Notes under the pieces: model-generated
The model's database searches: none
What the model saw: the letters and a program-made list of their open reading frames with translations, nothing else
What the model was told of the DNA's origin: nothing
Shown: in pieces, positions 22,194 to 30,074 of the stretch
Layout: the number at the start of each line of letters is the position of its first letter
Position numbering within the stretch: position 1 is the stretch's first letter
Origin: Candidatus Rokuibacteriota bacterium
GTDB lineage: Bacteria > Methylomirabilota > Methylomirabilia > Rokubacteriales > CSP1-6
Length of the DNA stretch: 33,090 nt
Direction: 5' to 3'
Assembly: GCA_016193045.1 (NCBI GenBank)
Contig: JACPSW010000043.1
Span: 1 to 33,090, forward strand
Position numbers and translations under genes: made by a program

Positions 22194-22265
22194 CCCCCTC
22201 ACCCCGACTCGCTCCCCCTCACCCCGCCCTCTCCCCCAACGGGGGAGAGGATAAAGGTGAGGGGG
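22194..22265. repeat. Palindromic intergenic repeat, copy 3 (dapA-dapB gap)
   Basis: Inner inverted repeat CCTCTCCCCC / GGGGGAGAGG with loop AAC (22228-22250), outer CCCCCTCACC (22214-22223) / GGTGAGGGGG (22256-22265), plus a second CCCCCTCACCCC at 22194-22205. It is the same design as copies 1 and 2. Confidence 0.75.
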
Positions 22266-22285
22266 CGAGGATGACGGGGGCAGGG

Positions 22286-23173
22286 TCAGGCCTTCAAGAG
22301 GCCGAACTGCTGGAGGATGGTCTTGAGGCGCTCGCGGTTAGCATCCGCCAACCGGCAGAGCGGCAGCCGGAACTCCGGGGCGATCATCCCCAGCATCGCC
22401 ATGGCTTCCTTCACGGGGATCGGATTGGTTTCGATGAACATCGCCCGGCAGAGCGGGAAGAGGCGGTGGAACAGGTCCCGCGCGCGCTTCCAGTCGCCCT
22501 CGAGCGCGGCGTGGGTCATCTCCGCCGTGTCGCGCGGGACGATGTTGGCGACCACCGAGACGACCCCGCGCCCTCCCACGGCCATGAGCGGGAGCGTGAG
22601 GTTGTCGTCGCCCGAGAGGACGGAGAAGTCCGGGCCGCAGGCGAGGATCACCTGGGTCATCTGATCGAGCGAGCCCGAAGCCTCCTTCACCCCCACGATG
22701 TTCGGGATCTTGGCAAGACGGGCCAGGGTGTCGGTCTCGACGTTGACCGCGGTCCGGCTCTGGATGTTGTAGACGAGGATCGGGATGTCCACGGCCTCCG
22801 CGATCGCCCTGAAATGGCGGTACAAGCCCTCCTGGGTGGGCTTGTTGTAGTACGGATTCACCACGAGCGCGCCGGCGGCCCCGGCCTTCCTGGCGTGGGC
22901 CGTGAGGTCGATGGCCTCGGCCGTCGAGTTCGAGCCGGTCCCCGCCACGACGGGCACGCGCCGCCGCGCGGCCTCGATGACGATCTCCACGACGCGCTTG
23001 TGCTCGTCGTGGGAGAGGGTGGGGGACTCCCCCGTGGTCCCACAGGGAATAATGGCGTCGGTGCCGTTGGCGACGTGGAATTCCACGAGCTCGCGGAGCC
23101 TCGGCTCGTCCACCTTGCCATCGCGAAACGGCGTGACCAGCGCGACCAGCGATCCCTGAAACGTCGGTTTCAT
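22286..23173 (-). CDS. dapA: 4-hydroxy-tetrahydrodipicolinate synthase
   Basis: Condenses pyruvate with aspartate semialdehyde, the committed step of lysine/diaminopimelate synthesis. The 295-aa start at ATG 23173 gives the usual opening (GSLVALVTPF). An in-frame ATG at 23191 overlapping the lysA stop (ATGA) would add six residues and cannot be excluded. Active-site residues are present: Thr46/Thr47 in CGTTGES, Tyr135 in LVYN, Arg140, and the Schiff-base Lys163 in VGVKEASG. YYNKPTQEG is also typical of the family. Confidence 0.97.
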   Translation of the reverse strand: MKPTFQGSLVALVTPFRDGKVDEPRLRELVEFHVANGTDAIIPCGTTGESPTLSHDEHKRVVEIVIEAARRRVPVVAGTGSNSTAEAIDLTAHARKAGAAGALVVNPYYNKPTQEGLYRHFRAIAEAVDIPILVYNIQSRTAVNVETDTLARLAKIPNIVGVKEASGSLDQMTQVILACGPDFSVLSGDDNLTLPLMAVGGRGVVSVVANIVPRDTAEMTHAALEGDWKRARDLFHRLFPLCRAMFIETNPIPVKEAMAMLGMIAPEFRLPLCRLADANRERLKTILQQFGLLKA

Positions 23174-23187
23174 GATGACTTCCCCCT

Positions 23188-24432
23188 TCATGCGGACTCG
23201 CCGGCGATCAGGTCCTCGTAACTCTCCCGCCGCCTGACGATGGCATATCGGCTCCCATCCACCAGGACCTCCGGGGCCCGGGGCCGGGCGTTGTAGTTGG
23301 AGGCCATGACGAACCCGTAGGCCCCGGCGCTCATCACCGCCAGCAGCTCCCCCTCCTCCACCTCGGGGAGCGCGCGGTCCTTGGCCAGGAAGTCGCCGGA
23401 CTCGCACACGGGTCCCACGACATCCACGGTCCGGGCGGGCCGCCCCCGGGCCTCCCGGACGGGCAGGATCTCGTGATACGCGTCGTAGAGGCTCGGCCGG
23501 ATGAGGTCGTTCATGGCCGCGTCCACGACCACGAAGCGCTTGTCCGGCGTCTCCTTGTTGTAGAGGACCCGCGTCAGGAGGATCCCGGCGTTGCCCACGA
23601 TGGAGCGCCCGGGCTCGAGGATCAGGGTGACCCCCAGGGGCCGCGCGGCGGAGAGGACCACCTCGGCGTACTGTCCGGGGGTCGGCACATCCTCGTCACG
23701 GTAGCGGATCCCGAGCCCGCCTCCGGCGTCCAGGAAGCGGATGGCAATCCCCTGCGAGTGAAGGGTGCGCACGAGATCTACCACGCGCGCCAGGGAATCG
23801 GCGATGGGGGCGACCTTGGTGAGCTGGGAGCCGATGTGCATGTGGACGCCGACCACCTCGATGCCCGGAAGCCGCGCGGCCTTCCAGTATTCCTCGACGG
23901 CCTGAGCGATGGGGATTCCGAACTTGGCGGACCGCAGCCCGGTGGCGATGTAGGGGTGGGTCTGGGGATCCACGTCGGGGTTCACGCGGAGCGCGACGGG
24001 CGCGCGGGCGCCGAGCTCCTGGGCCACCCGGTCCAGCAGAGCCAGCTCGGCGGGGGACTCCACGTTGAACATCAAGATGTCGGCCTTCAGGGCGTCCCGC
24101 ATCTCCTCCCGGGTTTTCCCGGGGCCGGCGTAGATGATTTTCTTCGGTTGGACTCCGGCCTTGAGGGCGCGGAACAGCTCGCCCCCGGAGAAGACTTCGG
24201 CGCCGGCTCCCTCGCGCGCCAGGGTGGCGACGACGGCCAGATTCGCATTGGCCTTCATGGCGTAGGCGATCAGATGCGGGTGGCTCGCGACGGCGGCGGC
24301 GTAGGCGCGGTAGCTGCCCAGGATTGCGGCGCGCGAGTAGACGTAGGCCGGCGTGCCGACGGCGTCGGCGACGGTGCGGAGGGGAGTCGACTCGCAGTGG
24401 AGCTCCCCGTTTCGGTATTCGAAGTGCGGCAT
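23188..24432 (-). CDS. lysA: Diaminopimelate decarboxylase
   Basis: Decarboxylates meso-diaminopimelate to lysine. The 414-aa fold-III PLP enzyme has the PLP lysine K60 in AYAMKAN, GVHMHIGSQ, the glycine loop DAGGGLG, the phosphate-binding LEPGRSIVG, and CESGDFLA with the catalytic Cys from the neighbouring subunit, then GAYGFVMASNYN. The start ATG 24432 fits the family N terminus; longer ORFs upstream overlap the lipoprotein gene. It leads directly into dapA. Confidence 0.97.
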   Translation of the reverse strand: MPHFEYRNGELHCESTPLRTVADAVGTPAYVYSRAAILGSYRAYAAAVASHPHLIAYAMKANANLAVVATLAREGAGAEVFSGGELFRALKAGVQPKKIIYAGPGKTREEMRDALKADILMFNVESPAELALLDRVAQELGARAPVALRVNPDVDPQTHPYIATGLRSAKFGIPIAQAVEEYWKAARLPGIEVVGVHMHIGSQLTKVAPIADSLARVVDLVRTLHSQGIAIRFLDAGGGLGIRYRDEDVPTPGQYAEVVLSAARPLGVTLILEPGRSIVGNAGILLTRVLYNKETPDKRFVVVDAAMNDLIRPSLYDAYHEILPVREARGRPARTVDVVGPVCESGDFLAKDRALPEVEEGELLAVMSAGAYGFVMASNYNARPRAPEVLVDGSRYAIVRRRESYEDLIAGESA

Positions 24433-24485
24433 GGCGGCGTCGCTTCCGGGGTTCTCGGTGACCGTAGCACGCGACTCGGGGGAAG

Positions 24486-25730
24486 TCAAGGCACGGTGGC
24501 GCCGGCGGGCCGGGAGCGCGCGCTCTCGTTGGGACGGATCGCGCGATCGACGGCCGTGACGACGTACGAGTAGGTCTTGCCGCGCTCCACGGTGCGGTCG
24601 ATGTAGGTCGTGGTGGTGATCGAGGCCGGCGTCAGACGGACGTAGGCGGCCCCGGGGGCCTCGGCGCGATACACGAGGTAGCCCGCGACGTCTTCCTCCG
24701 GGCTCGCGCTCCACGCCAGGCGCACCGCGGTCTCGGCGGGCACGGCCACCAGGCTCCCCGGCGGGGAGGGCGGCGTCAGATCCACCGGGGTGGCGGCGGC
24801 GGCCGCGGAGAGCGTGCTCCGCGCCCGGCCGCCGGGCTCCGTCCTCACGGCGCGCACCGCGTAGTAGTAGGTCTGCCCATTGGTGAGCCCGCGGTCGGTG
24901 AAGTCCCGGGCGGCCATGGGCTCGGGGGCGACGAGCGCAAAGGGCCCGGCGGCGCTCGCGCCGCGGAGCACCTCGTACCCGAGAATCGGCGGCGCGGGCG
25001 ACCCGTCCACGAGGCGGGCGGGCGCCGCCCACGCGAGGCGCACCTCGCCCTCCCCCGCGGTCGCCGTCAGCCCGTCGGGGGGACGGGGCGCGGCGAGGAG
25101 GTTCACCACGACTCGCGGCGAGGGGGGGCTGGAACGGCCGATCGAGTCCACGGCCGTCACCACGTACACGTAGCGTCGCCCGACGGTGAGCTTCTCGCGG
25201 TCCGCCCAGGTCGCGCGGGAGCCCTCGATCGTGGCGGGACCCGGCTCGGCGAGCCGGATGGCCGCGATCTCGTCGTAGCCGACGACCTTTCCCCAGGACA
25301 GCATGGCGGGCTTGGGCTCGCCATCCCCGGCGTCCTCGCGGCGGTAGATCCGGATCGTCGCCAGATCCTTGAGCCGCGTGCCGTCGGCGCGCGTCCCGGG
25401 GTTGCTCCAGGTGAGGATGACGGCCGATCCTTCCACCAACCCCGAGAGGTCGGAGACGGCGGCGGGGACCCGTCCCTCGGGCGCCACGGGCGGCCCCTTC
25501 TTCCCGCACCCCGCCAGCGCCAGAGTGGCGAGGACCAGCGCCGCCACGAGGGGCCGCGGGTCCTGTCGCCGGGAACAGCCCCACGGTGCTCGCTCCCGCG
25601 AGGGCGCCGACTCTCCGTCGCTAAGCGTCCTGTCAGTCGGTCGGCCGGTTTGAGGCGGTCCGCTCCGCGCCGCGGGGCGCCCCGTTCCCTGCGCCACCCG
25701 CGGCCCCTTGTCAACGCGCTCGTGGCGCAT
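24486..25730 (-). CDS. Fibronectin type III lipoprotein with LptM-like N-terminal motif
   Basis: From ATG 25730 (GAGG 8 nt upstream, 29 nt after argH) the product is 414 aa. A hydrophobic stretch ends in the lipobox LALAGC (Cys75), followed by GKKGPPVAPEG. The GCGKKGPP motif resembles the LptM/YifL small lipoprotein that helps mature the LptD translocon. About three fibronectin type III-like domains follow (roughly 90-195, 195-295, 300-405), with repeating YVVTAVD, YYYAVRAV and YSYVVTAVD strands. The 60 residues before the signal helix are odd; the true start may be nearer the lipobox (GTG 25547 exists). It is probably anchored in the inner or outer membrane facing the periplasm. Confidence 0.75.
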   Translation of the reverse strand: MRHERVDKGPRVAQGTGRPAARSGPPQTGRPTDRTLSDGESAPSRERAPWGCSRRQDPRPLVAALVLATLALAGCGKKGPPVAPEGRVPAAVSDLSGLVEGSAVILTWSNPGTRADGTRLKDLATIRIYRREDAGDGEPKPAMLSWGKVVGYDEIAAIRLAEPGPATIEGSRATWADREKLTVGRRYVYVVTAVDSIGRSSPPSPRVVVNLLAAPRPPDGLTATAGEGEVRLAWAAPARLVDGSPAPPILGYEVLRGASAAGPFALVAPEPMAARDFTDRGLTNGQTYYYAVRAVRTEPGGRARSTLSAAAAATPVDLTPPSPPGSLVAVPAETAVRLAWSASPEEDVAGYLVYRAEAPGAAYVRLTPASITTTTYIDRTVERGKTYSYVVTAVDRAIRPNESARSRPAGATVP

Positions 25731-25759
25731 CAGAGGCCCTCGGCGGCCAGCGCCTTGGC

Positions 25760-27130
25760 CTAGGCCAGCGCCCGGCGGACGGCATCGGGCGCCGTCCCCC
25801 CGATGGCCGCCCGCGCGCGGAGCGAGGCCTCGACGCTGATCGCCTGGAACACGTCGGCGGCGAAGAGCCGGGAAAAGCGCGTGAGCTCCTCCAGGGACAG
25901 CGCCTCGAGGGCGCGCTTCGTCTCGATGGCGTGGCGCACGACGCCGCCCACGACCTCGTGGGCCTGCCGGAAGGGCAGCCCCTTCCGGACGAGGTAATCG
26001 GCCAGGTCCGTGGCCGTGGAGTAGTCGGCGCCGGCGGCCTCGCGCATCCGGTCGGCGTTGAAGGTGAGGCTTGCCAGCATGGGCGGGAGCACGCCGAGGA
26101 CCGCCTCGAGGACATCCACGCTGTCGAAGAGCGGCTCCTTGTCCTCCTGCATGTCGGAGTTGTAGGCGAGCGGCAGGCCCTTCAGCGTGGCCAGCACCGC
26201 CAGGAGGTTGCCGTACAGGCGCCCGCACTTGCCCCGGATCAGCTCCGCCACGTCGGGGTTTTTCTTCTGCGGCATGATCGACGAGCCGGTGGCGAAGGCG
26301 TCCGAGAATTCGACGAACCCGAACTCCGCCGCGGCCCAGAGGGTGAGGTCCGCCGCCAGCCGGCTCCAGTGCATCCCGAGGATGGCGGCCGCGCCCAGAA
26401 ACTCCAGGAGGAAGTCCCGATCGCTGACGGCATCCAGGCTGTTGGACGACGGCCGGGCGAAGCCGAGGTCCCGCGCGAGCGCCTCGCGGTCGATGGCGAA
26501 GGCGGTCCCCGCCAGCGCTCCCGAGCCCAGGGGCAGCACGTTCACGCGCCCCAGGCAGTCCCTGAAGCGCTCGCGATCGCGCTGCAGCATGAAGACATAC
26601 GCGAGCAGGTGGTGCGAGAGGAGCAGCGGCTGAGCCCGCTGGAGGTGCGTGTAGCCGGGCATGGGAACGCCGAGGTGCTCCTCCGCCCGGCGGATCAGCG
26701 CCGACTGGACCTCGCGGAGCCCCCCGTCGATCCCGCCGATCACGTCCCGGAGGTACAGCCGTTCGTCGAGCGCGATCTGGTCGTTGCGCGAGCGGCCGGT
26801 GTGGAGCTTCCCGCCGACGGCCCCCGCCTTGTCCTGGAGCCGCCGTTCGATGTTCATGTGGATGTCTTCCAGTTCCGGCCTGAACGGGAAGGTGCCGGCC
26901 GCGAGCTCTTGCCCGACCTCGTCCAGCCCCCGAAGGATCTGGGCCAGCTCCTCCGTGGTGAGCAGGCCGGCCCGATTGAGCGCCCGCGCCCACGCCCGGC
27001 TCCCCTCGAGGTCGTAGGGCCAGAGCCGGCGGTCGAAACCGAGGGAGGCCGTAAAGCGCTCGGCGGCGGGGTGGGGGGATCCGGTGAAGCGACCACCCCA
27101 GGGCTTCCCGTGCGGGGCCGGTCCAGACAT
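25760..27130 (-). CDS. argH: Argininosuccinate lyase
   Basis: Splits argininosuccinate into arginine and fumarate. The 456-aa fumarase-superfamily protein opens KPWGGRF, has GKLHTGRSRNDQ near 108-118, GYTHLQRAQP with His162, and the signature GSSIMPQKKNP at 282-292 carrying the catalytic Ser284. The length is standard. It starts 1 nt after the acyltransferase stop, so the two are coupled. No other arginine gene is in the window. Confidence 0.97.
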   Translation of the reverse strand: MSGPAPHGKPWGGRFTGSPHPAAERFTASLGFDRRLWPYDLEGSRAWARALNRAGLLTTEELAQILRGLDEVGQELAAGTFPFRPELEDIHMNIERRLQDKAGAVGGKLHTGRSRNDQIALDERLYLRDVIGGIDGGLREVQSALIRRAEEHLGVPMPGYTHLQRAQPLLLSHHLLAYVFMLQRDRERFRDCLGRVNVLPLGSGALAGTAFAIDREALARDLGFARPSSNSLDAVSDRDFLLEFLGAAAILGMHWSRLAADLTLWAAAEFGFVEFSDAFATGSSIMPQKKNPDVAELIRGKCGRLYGNLLAVLATLKGLPLAYNSDMQEDKEPLFDSVDVLEAVLGVLPPMLASLTFNADRMREAAGADYSTATDLADYLVRKGLPFRQAHEVVGGVVRHAIETKRALEALSLEELTRFSRLFAADVFQAISVEASLRARAAIGGTAPDAVRRALA

Positions 27131-27131
27131 A

Positions 27132-27830
27132 TCAGGCCTGCCGCTGCGCCGGCGCGCCGGCGTCGAGAAGCAGATGCGCGATTTCCCCCATGATCCTGCG
27201 AGTGACCTCCTGCCGGAGGGCGCGCGGGATCCGCGCCTCCCGGCGGATCCTTGTGAACGAGAGCGGGCGCCCGAACCGGACCCTCAGCGGATGGGGTCGC
27301 GGCAGGTGCCACCGCCGTTCTGCCAGAGCCTCGTAGGTCCCCAGCAGGCCCGCGGGGACCACCGGCACCCCGGCCCGGAGGGCGATCAGCGCCACGCCCG
27401 GTTGACCCGGGACGAGCCGTCCCTCCAGCGAGAACGGGCCCTCGGGAAAAATCCCGATCACGCCCCCGTCCTCGAGCACCCGGAGAGAACGCTTGATCGC
27501 GCCCGGGTCGGGCCGCTCCAGGTTGATGGGGATCGAGCCCACGTGGCGGTAGAACGGCGGGTGGAGCGGGGTGGCGCGGTAGACGCTGGGCATCACGAGA
27601 AAGGCGATCTTCTGCGGGACCGCGACGGCGAGGACCACGCCGTCCAGGTAGTTGTGATGGTTGGCCGCCAGGATGAACGGACCGCTCCGCGGCAGGTGCT
27701 CGGCGCCCTCCACGCTGAGGCTGAACGCCCCGTTGAGAATCGGCCGGCACGCGCCCCGCAGGAGCCGGTAGAGGAATGGGAAGGGCGAGGGCGCGACCGC
27801 TTGAAGGGACGACGCTCCTTCCCGCAGCAT
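27132..27830 (-). CDS. PlsC-type 1-acylglycerol-3-phosphate acyltransferase family protein
   Basis: The 232-aa protein has the HX4D motif in NHHNYLD (His58, Asp63), a middle block with SIPINLERP, and FPEG at 128-131, followed by VPVVPAGL. These are acyltransferase blocks I-IV. It probably acylates lysophosphatidate or a related lipid at the inner membrane. I start at ATG 27830; an upstream TTG (27866) lies in the -35 element. There is no Shine-Dalgarno, and a well-matched promoter ends 7 nt before the ATG. It is the likely first gene of the leftward arginine/lysine/folate operon. Confidence 0.9.
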   Translation of the reverse strand: MLREGASSLQAVAPSPFPFLYRLLRGACRPILNGAFSLSVEGAEHLPRSGPFILAANHHNYLDGVVLAVAVPQKIAFLVMPSVYRATPLHPPFYRHVGSIPINLERPDPGAIKRSLRVLEDGGVIGIFPEGPFSLEGRLVPGQPGVALIALRAGVPVVPAGLLGTYEALAERRWHLPRPHPLRVRFGRPLSFTRIRREARIPRALRQEVTRRIMGEIAHLLLDAGAPAQRQA

Positions 27831-27837
27831 GACAGGA

Positions 27838-27866
27838 GTTGTAGCACTCCCCCCGAGCGCTGACAA
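27838..27866 (-). promoter_or_regulatory. Promoter of the plsC-type/argH/lysine operon
   Basis: On the minus strand: TTGTCA (27866-27861), a 17-nt spacer ending in TGC, and TACAAC (27843-27838), an extended -10. Only TCCTGTC separates the -10 from ATG 27830, so transcription should begin at or next to the start codon. Confidence 0.6.
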
Positions 27867-27921
27867 GGCCGGGGCGCTTACTTGGCCACGCGCCGGGATG
27901 CGAAGGTTATCGGCACGGCGG

Positions 27922-28980
27922 TTACTTGGCGGTCCGAGCGAGCCGATACCGCGCCACCGCGGAGTTGTGCTCTTCCAGGGTCACCGAGAAGTGGTGGCGG
28001 TCGCCCCCCGTCGAGACGAAGTAGAGGTAGGGCGCGTTGGCCGGATTCAGGGCGGCCCGGATCGCCGCCCGGCTCGGGCTGGCGATGGGGCCCGGAGGGA
28101 GGCCGGGGAAGCGGTACGTGTTGAAGGGCGAGTTCACCTGGAGGTCGGCCCGGGTGAGCGGCCGGCGCTCCTTGCCGACGGCGTACTGGACCGTGGGGTC
28201 GGCCTGGAGCGGCATCTCCCGCCGCAGGCGGTTCCAGAAGACGGCCGAGATGAGGGGCCGCTCCTGCGACGCAACGGCCTCCTTCTCGATGATCGAGGCC
28301 AGCGTCAGGAGCTGGTGGAGCGTGAGGCCCCTGGCCTCGGCCTGGGCCAGGATCTCGGGCGTCACCTGCTCGCGCAGGCGCTGGACCATCCGGGCCAGCA
28401 TCTCCTCGGCGGTCATGCCCTTGATGAAATGGTAGGTGTCGGGGAAGAGGTAGCCCTCCAGGCTCTCCGCCTCGATGCCGAGCGAGCGGAGGAAGCTCGG
28501 GTACCCGGCCAGCCCCAGCACCTCCTCGGCTTTCGCCAGCTTCTCGGCTTCCAGAAGGCGCGCCAGCTCCTGCACCGTGCCGCCTTCGTAGAAGACCACC
28601 ATGTGCTTCTTGACCTTCCCTTCCTCGAGCAGCGACAGGATGAAGAGGGTCGTGGCGTTCTGGGGGATCTCGTACTCGCCGGCCTTGAGGCTCCGCGCGC
28701 TCCCGCGGAGCGCGCTCAGCAGGGTGAAGCCGAGCGGGCTCCGGATCACGCCGGCCTGCTCCAGCGTCCGCGCCACGCCGAGCACGCCGAGGTGGGCCGG
28801 AATCTCCACCACCTGGGGCCCGGCCTGGAGGGCGGGGGCCGGCACCAGCAGCCACCACCCCTGAAGGGCGAGGAAGAGGAGCCAGGCCAGCACGGCCGTG
28901 CCCAGGAGGGTCTTTGCGCCCGGGCCGGCCCTCTGGTTCGGATCGGCCCAGGTCTTCAGGAAGCGCGGTCGCTCCATCAT
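27922..28980 (-). CDS. mltG: Endolytic transglycosylase MltG (YceG-like)
   Basis: Cleaves nascent peptidoglycan strands at the inner membrane. The 352-aa protein has an N-terminal membrane helix (about 24-46), a LysM-like region, LEGYLFPDTY at 174-183, the catalytic ASIIEKEA with Glu232, LQADPTVQYA near 259-267, NSPFNTYRFPGLPPGPIASP at 283-302 and the C-terminal YFVSTGGDRHHFS. The start is ATG 28980 or 28977 (tandem ATGs). It has its own strong promoter, divergent from rpoA. Confidence 0.96.
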   Translation of the reverse strand: MMERPRFLKTWADPNQRAGPGAKTLLGTAVLAWLLFLALQGWWLLVPAPALQAGPQVVEIPAHLGVLGVARTLEQAGVIRSPLGFTLLSALRGSARSLKAGEYEIPQNATTLFILSLLEEGKVKKHMVVFYEGGTVQELARLLEAEKLAKAEEVLGLAGYPSFLRSLGIEAESLEGYLFPDTYHFIKGMTAEEMLARMVQRLREQVTPEILAQAEARGLTLHQLLTLASIIEKEAVASQERPLISAVFWNRLRREMPLQADPTVQYAVGKERRPLTRADLQVNSPFNTYRFPGLPPGPIASPSRAAIRAALNPANAPYLYFVSTGGDRHHFSVTLEEHNSAVARYRLARTAK

Positions 28981-28991
28981 AATTTCGTTTT

Positions 28992-29020
28992 ATTTTACGG
29001 GGGGTTCGACTCGGAGTCAA
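28992..29020 (-). promoter_or_regulatory. Sigma-70 promoter for mltG
   Basis: On the minus strand: TTGACT (29020-29015), a 17-nt spacer and TAAAAT (28997-28992). This is close to consensus. It ends 11 nt before ATG 28980, with an A-rich gap and no Shine-Dalgarno. Confidence 0.7.
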
Positions 29021-29029
29021 CCATTCCGG

Positions 29030-29057
29030 TTGCTCCGCGCGTCGGATTGATTATAAT
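29030..29057 (+). promoter_or_regulatory. Sigma-70 promoter for rpoA
   Basis: TTGCTC (29030-29035), a 16-nt spacer and a perfect TATAAT (29052-29057). Predicted transcription starts about 12 nt before ATG 29076. The -35 is only 9 nt from that of the divergent mltG promoter. Confidence 0.65.
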
Positions 29058-29075
29058 AGCGCTTCGGGGCCAACG

Positions 29076-30074
29076 ATGCTCGACCTACAGCTTCCTACCC
29101 GACACGAGTGGCAGGTCCGCGAGCCCGCCTACGGACGGCTCGCCCTGGAGCCTTTCGAGCCCGGCTTCGCCCTCACCGCGGGCAACGCTTTTCGCCGGGT
29201 GCTCCTTTCCTCGATCCACGGGGCCGCGCCCACCTGGGTCAAGATCGAGGGCGTCCTCCACGAATTCTCCTTCCTGCCCGGGGTGACGGAGGATACGCTG
29301 GACATCCTCCTGAATCTCCGCAAGGTGGTGTTCGCGCTCCACCTCAACCGGCCCAAGATTCTCCGCCTCAAGGCCCAGGGGCCCAAGGTCGTCAAGGCGG
29401 GGGACTTCGAGCCCGACGCCGACGTGGAGATCCTGACCCCGGACGTGGCGCTCGCGACGCTGGACAAGGACGGCGTCCTGGAGATGGAAGTCTGCGTCGA
29501 GCGGGGTCGGGGCTACGTGGCGGCGGAGAAGCGGGAGCCCGAGGCGCTCCCCATCAACGCGGTCCTCATGGACGGCGACTTCAGCCCCATCCTGCGAGTG
29601 AACTTCCACGTGGAACCGATCAAGGGAGCGTCGGGCGGCCAGGAGCGGCTCGTCCTCGAGGTGTGGACCAACGGCAGCGTCTCCCCGGAGACCGCCGTGG
29701 GCGAGGCCTCGCGGATCCTGCAGGACCACTTCGAGCTCCTGATCGAGTTCCCGCAGGGCCTGGCGGTGGAGGAAGAGGTGGAGCGGGAGGTCCCCGTCCG
29801 GGCCGAGCTGAACGAGAACCTCTTCCGGAGCGTGGACGAGCTCGAGCTGTCGGTCCGCGCGTCCAACTGCCTGAAGACAGCCAACATCCGCACCATCGCC
29901 GACCTCGTGCAGAGGACCGAGCCCGAGCTCTTGAAGACGAAGAACTTCGGGAAGAAGTCGCTGAACGAGATCAAGACGATCCTGGGCGAGATGGGGCTCC
30001 GGCTGGGCCTGCAGCTGGACCCCGAGGAGCTGGAGCGGTTGCGCGCCCAGTACGAGCGCTCCCTCGAGACATGA
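29076..30074 (+). CDS. rpoA: DNA-directed RNA polymerase alpha subunit
   Basis: The 332-aa alpha subunit is full length with both domains. The N-terminal domain shows GNAFRRVLLSSI, IEGVLHEFSFLPGV, EDTLDILLNLR and LPINAVLMDGDFSPILRVNF (dimerisation and beta/beta' contacts). The C-terminal domain has LSVRASNCLKTANI with Arg261 and Asn264 (DNA and activator contact) and ELLKTKNFGKKSLNEIK. Unlike the usual bacterial layout there are no ribosomal protein genes beside it: mltG diverges upstream and an Uma2 gene overlaps downstream. It may be a relocated sole copy or a second paralogue. Confidence 0.95.
   Translation: MLDLQLPTRHEWQVREPAYGRLALEPFEPGFALTAGNAFRRVLLSSIHGAAPTWVKIEGVLHEFSFLPGVTEDTLDILLNLRKVVFALHLNRPKILRLKAQGPKVVKAGDFEPDADVEILTPDVALATLDKDGVLEMEVCVERGRGYVAAEKREPEALPINAVLMDGDFSPILRVNFHVEPIKGASGGQERLVLEVWTNGSVSPETAVGEASRILQDHFELLIEFPQGLAVEEEVEREVPVRAELNENLFRSVDELELSVRASNCLKTANIRTIADLVQRTEPELLKTKNFGKKSLNEIKTILGEMGLRLGLQLDPEELERLRAQYERSLET

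Noticed and set aside
24433..25584. N-terminal extension making lysA 798 aa
   Set aside because: The extension is the lipoprotein gene in a different frame; lysA is complete from 24432.
25709..25714. TTGACA on the minus strand as a -35 for the lipoprotein gene
   Set aside because: No -10-like hexamer occurs 15-19 nt downstream (CAGGGA at 17 nt).
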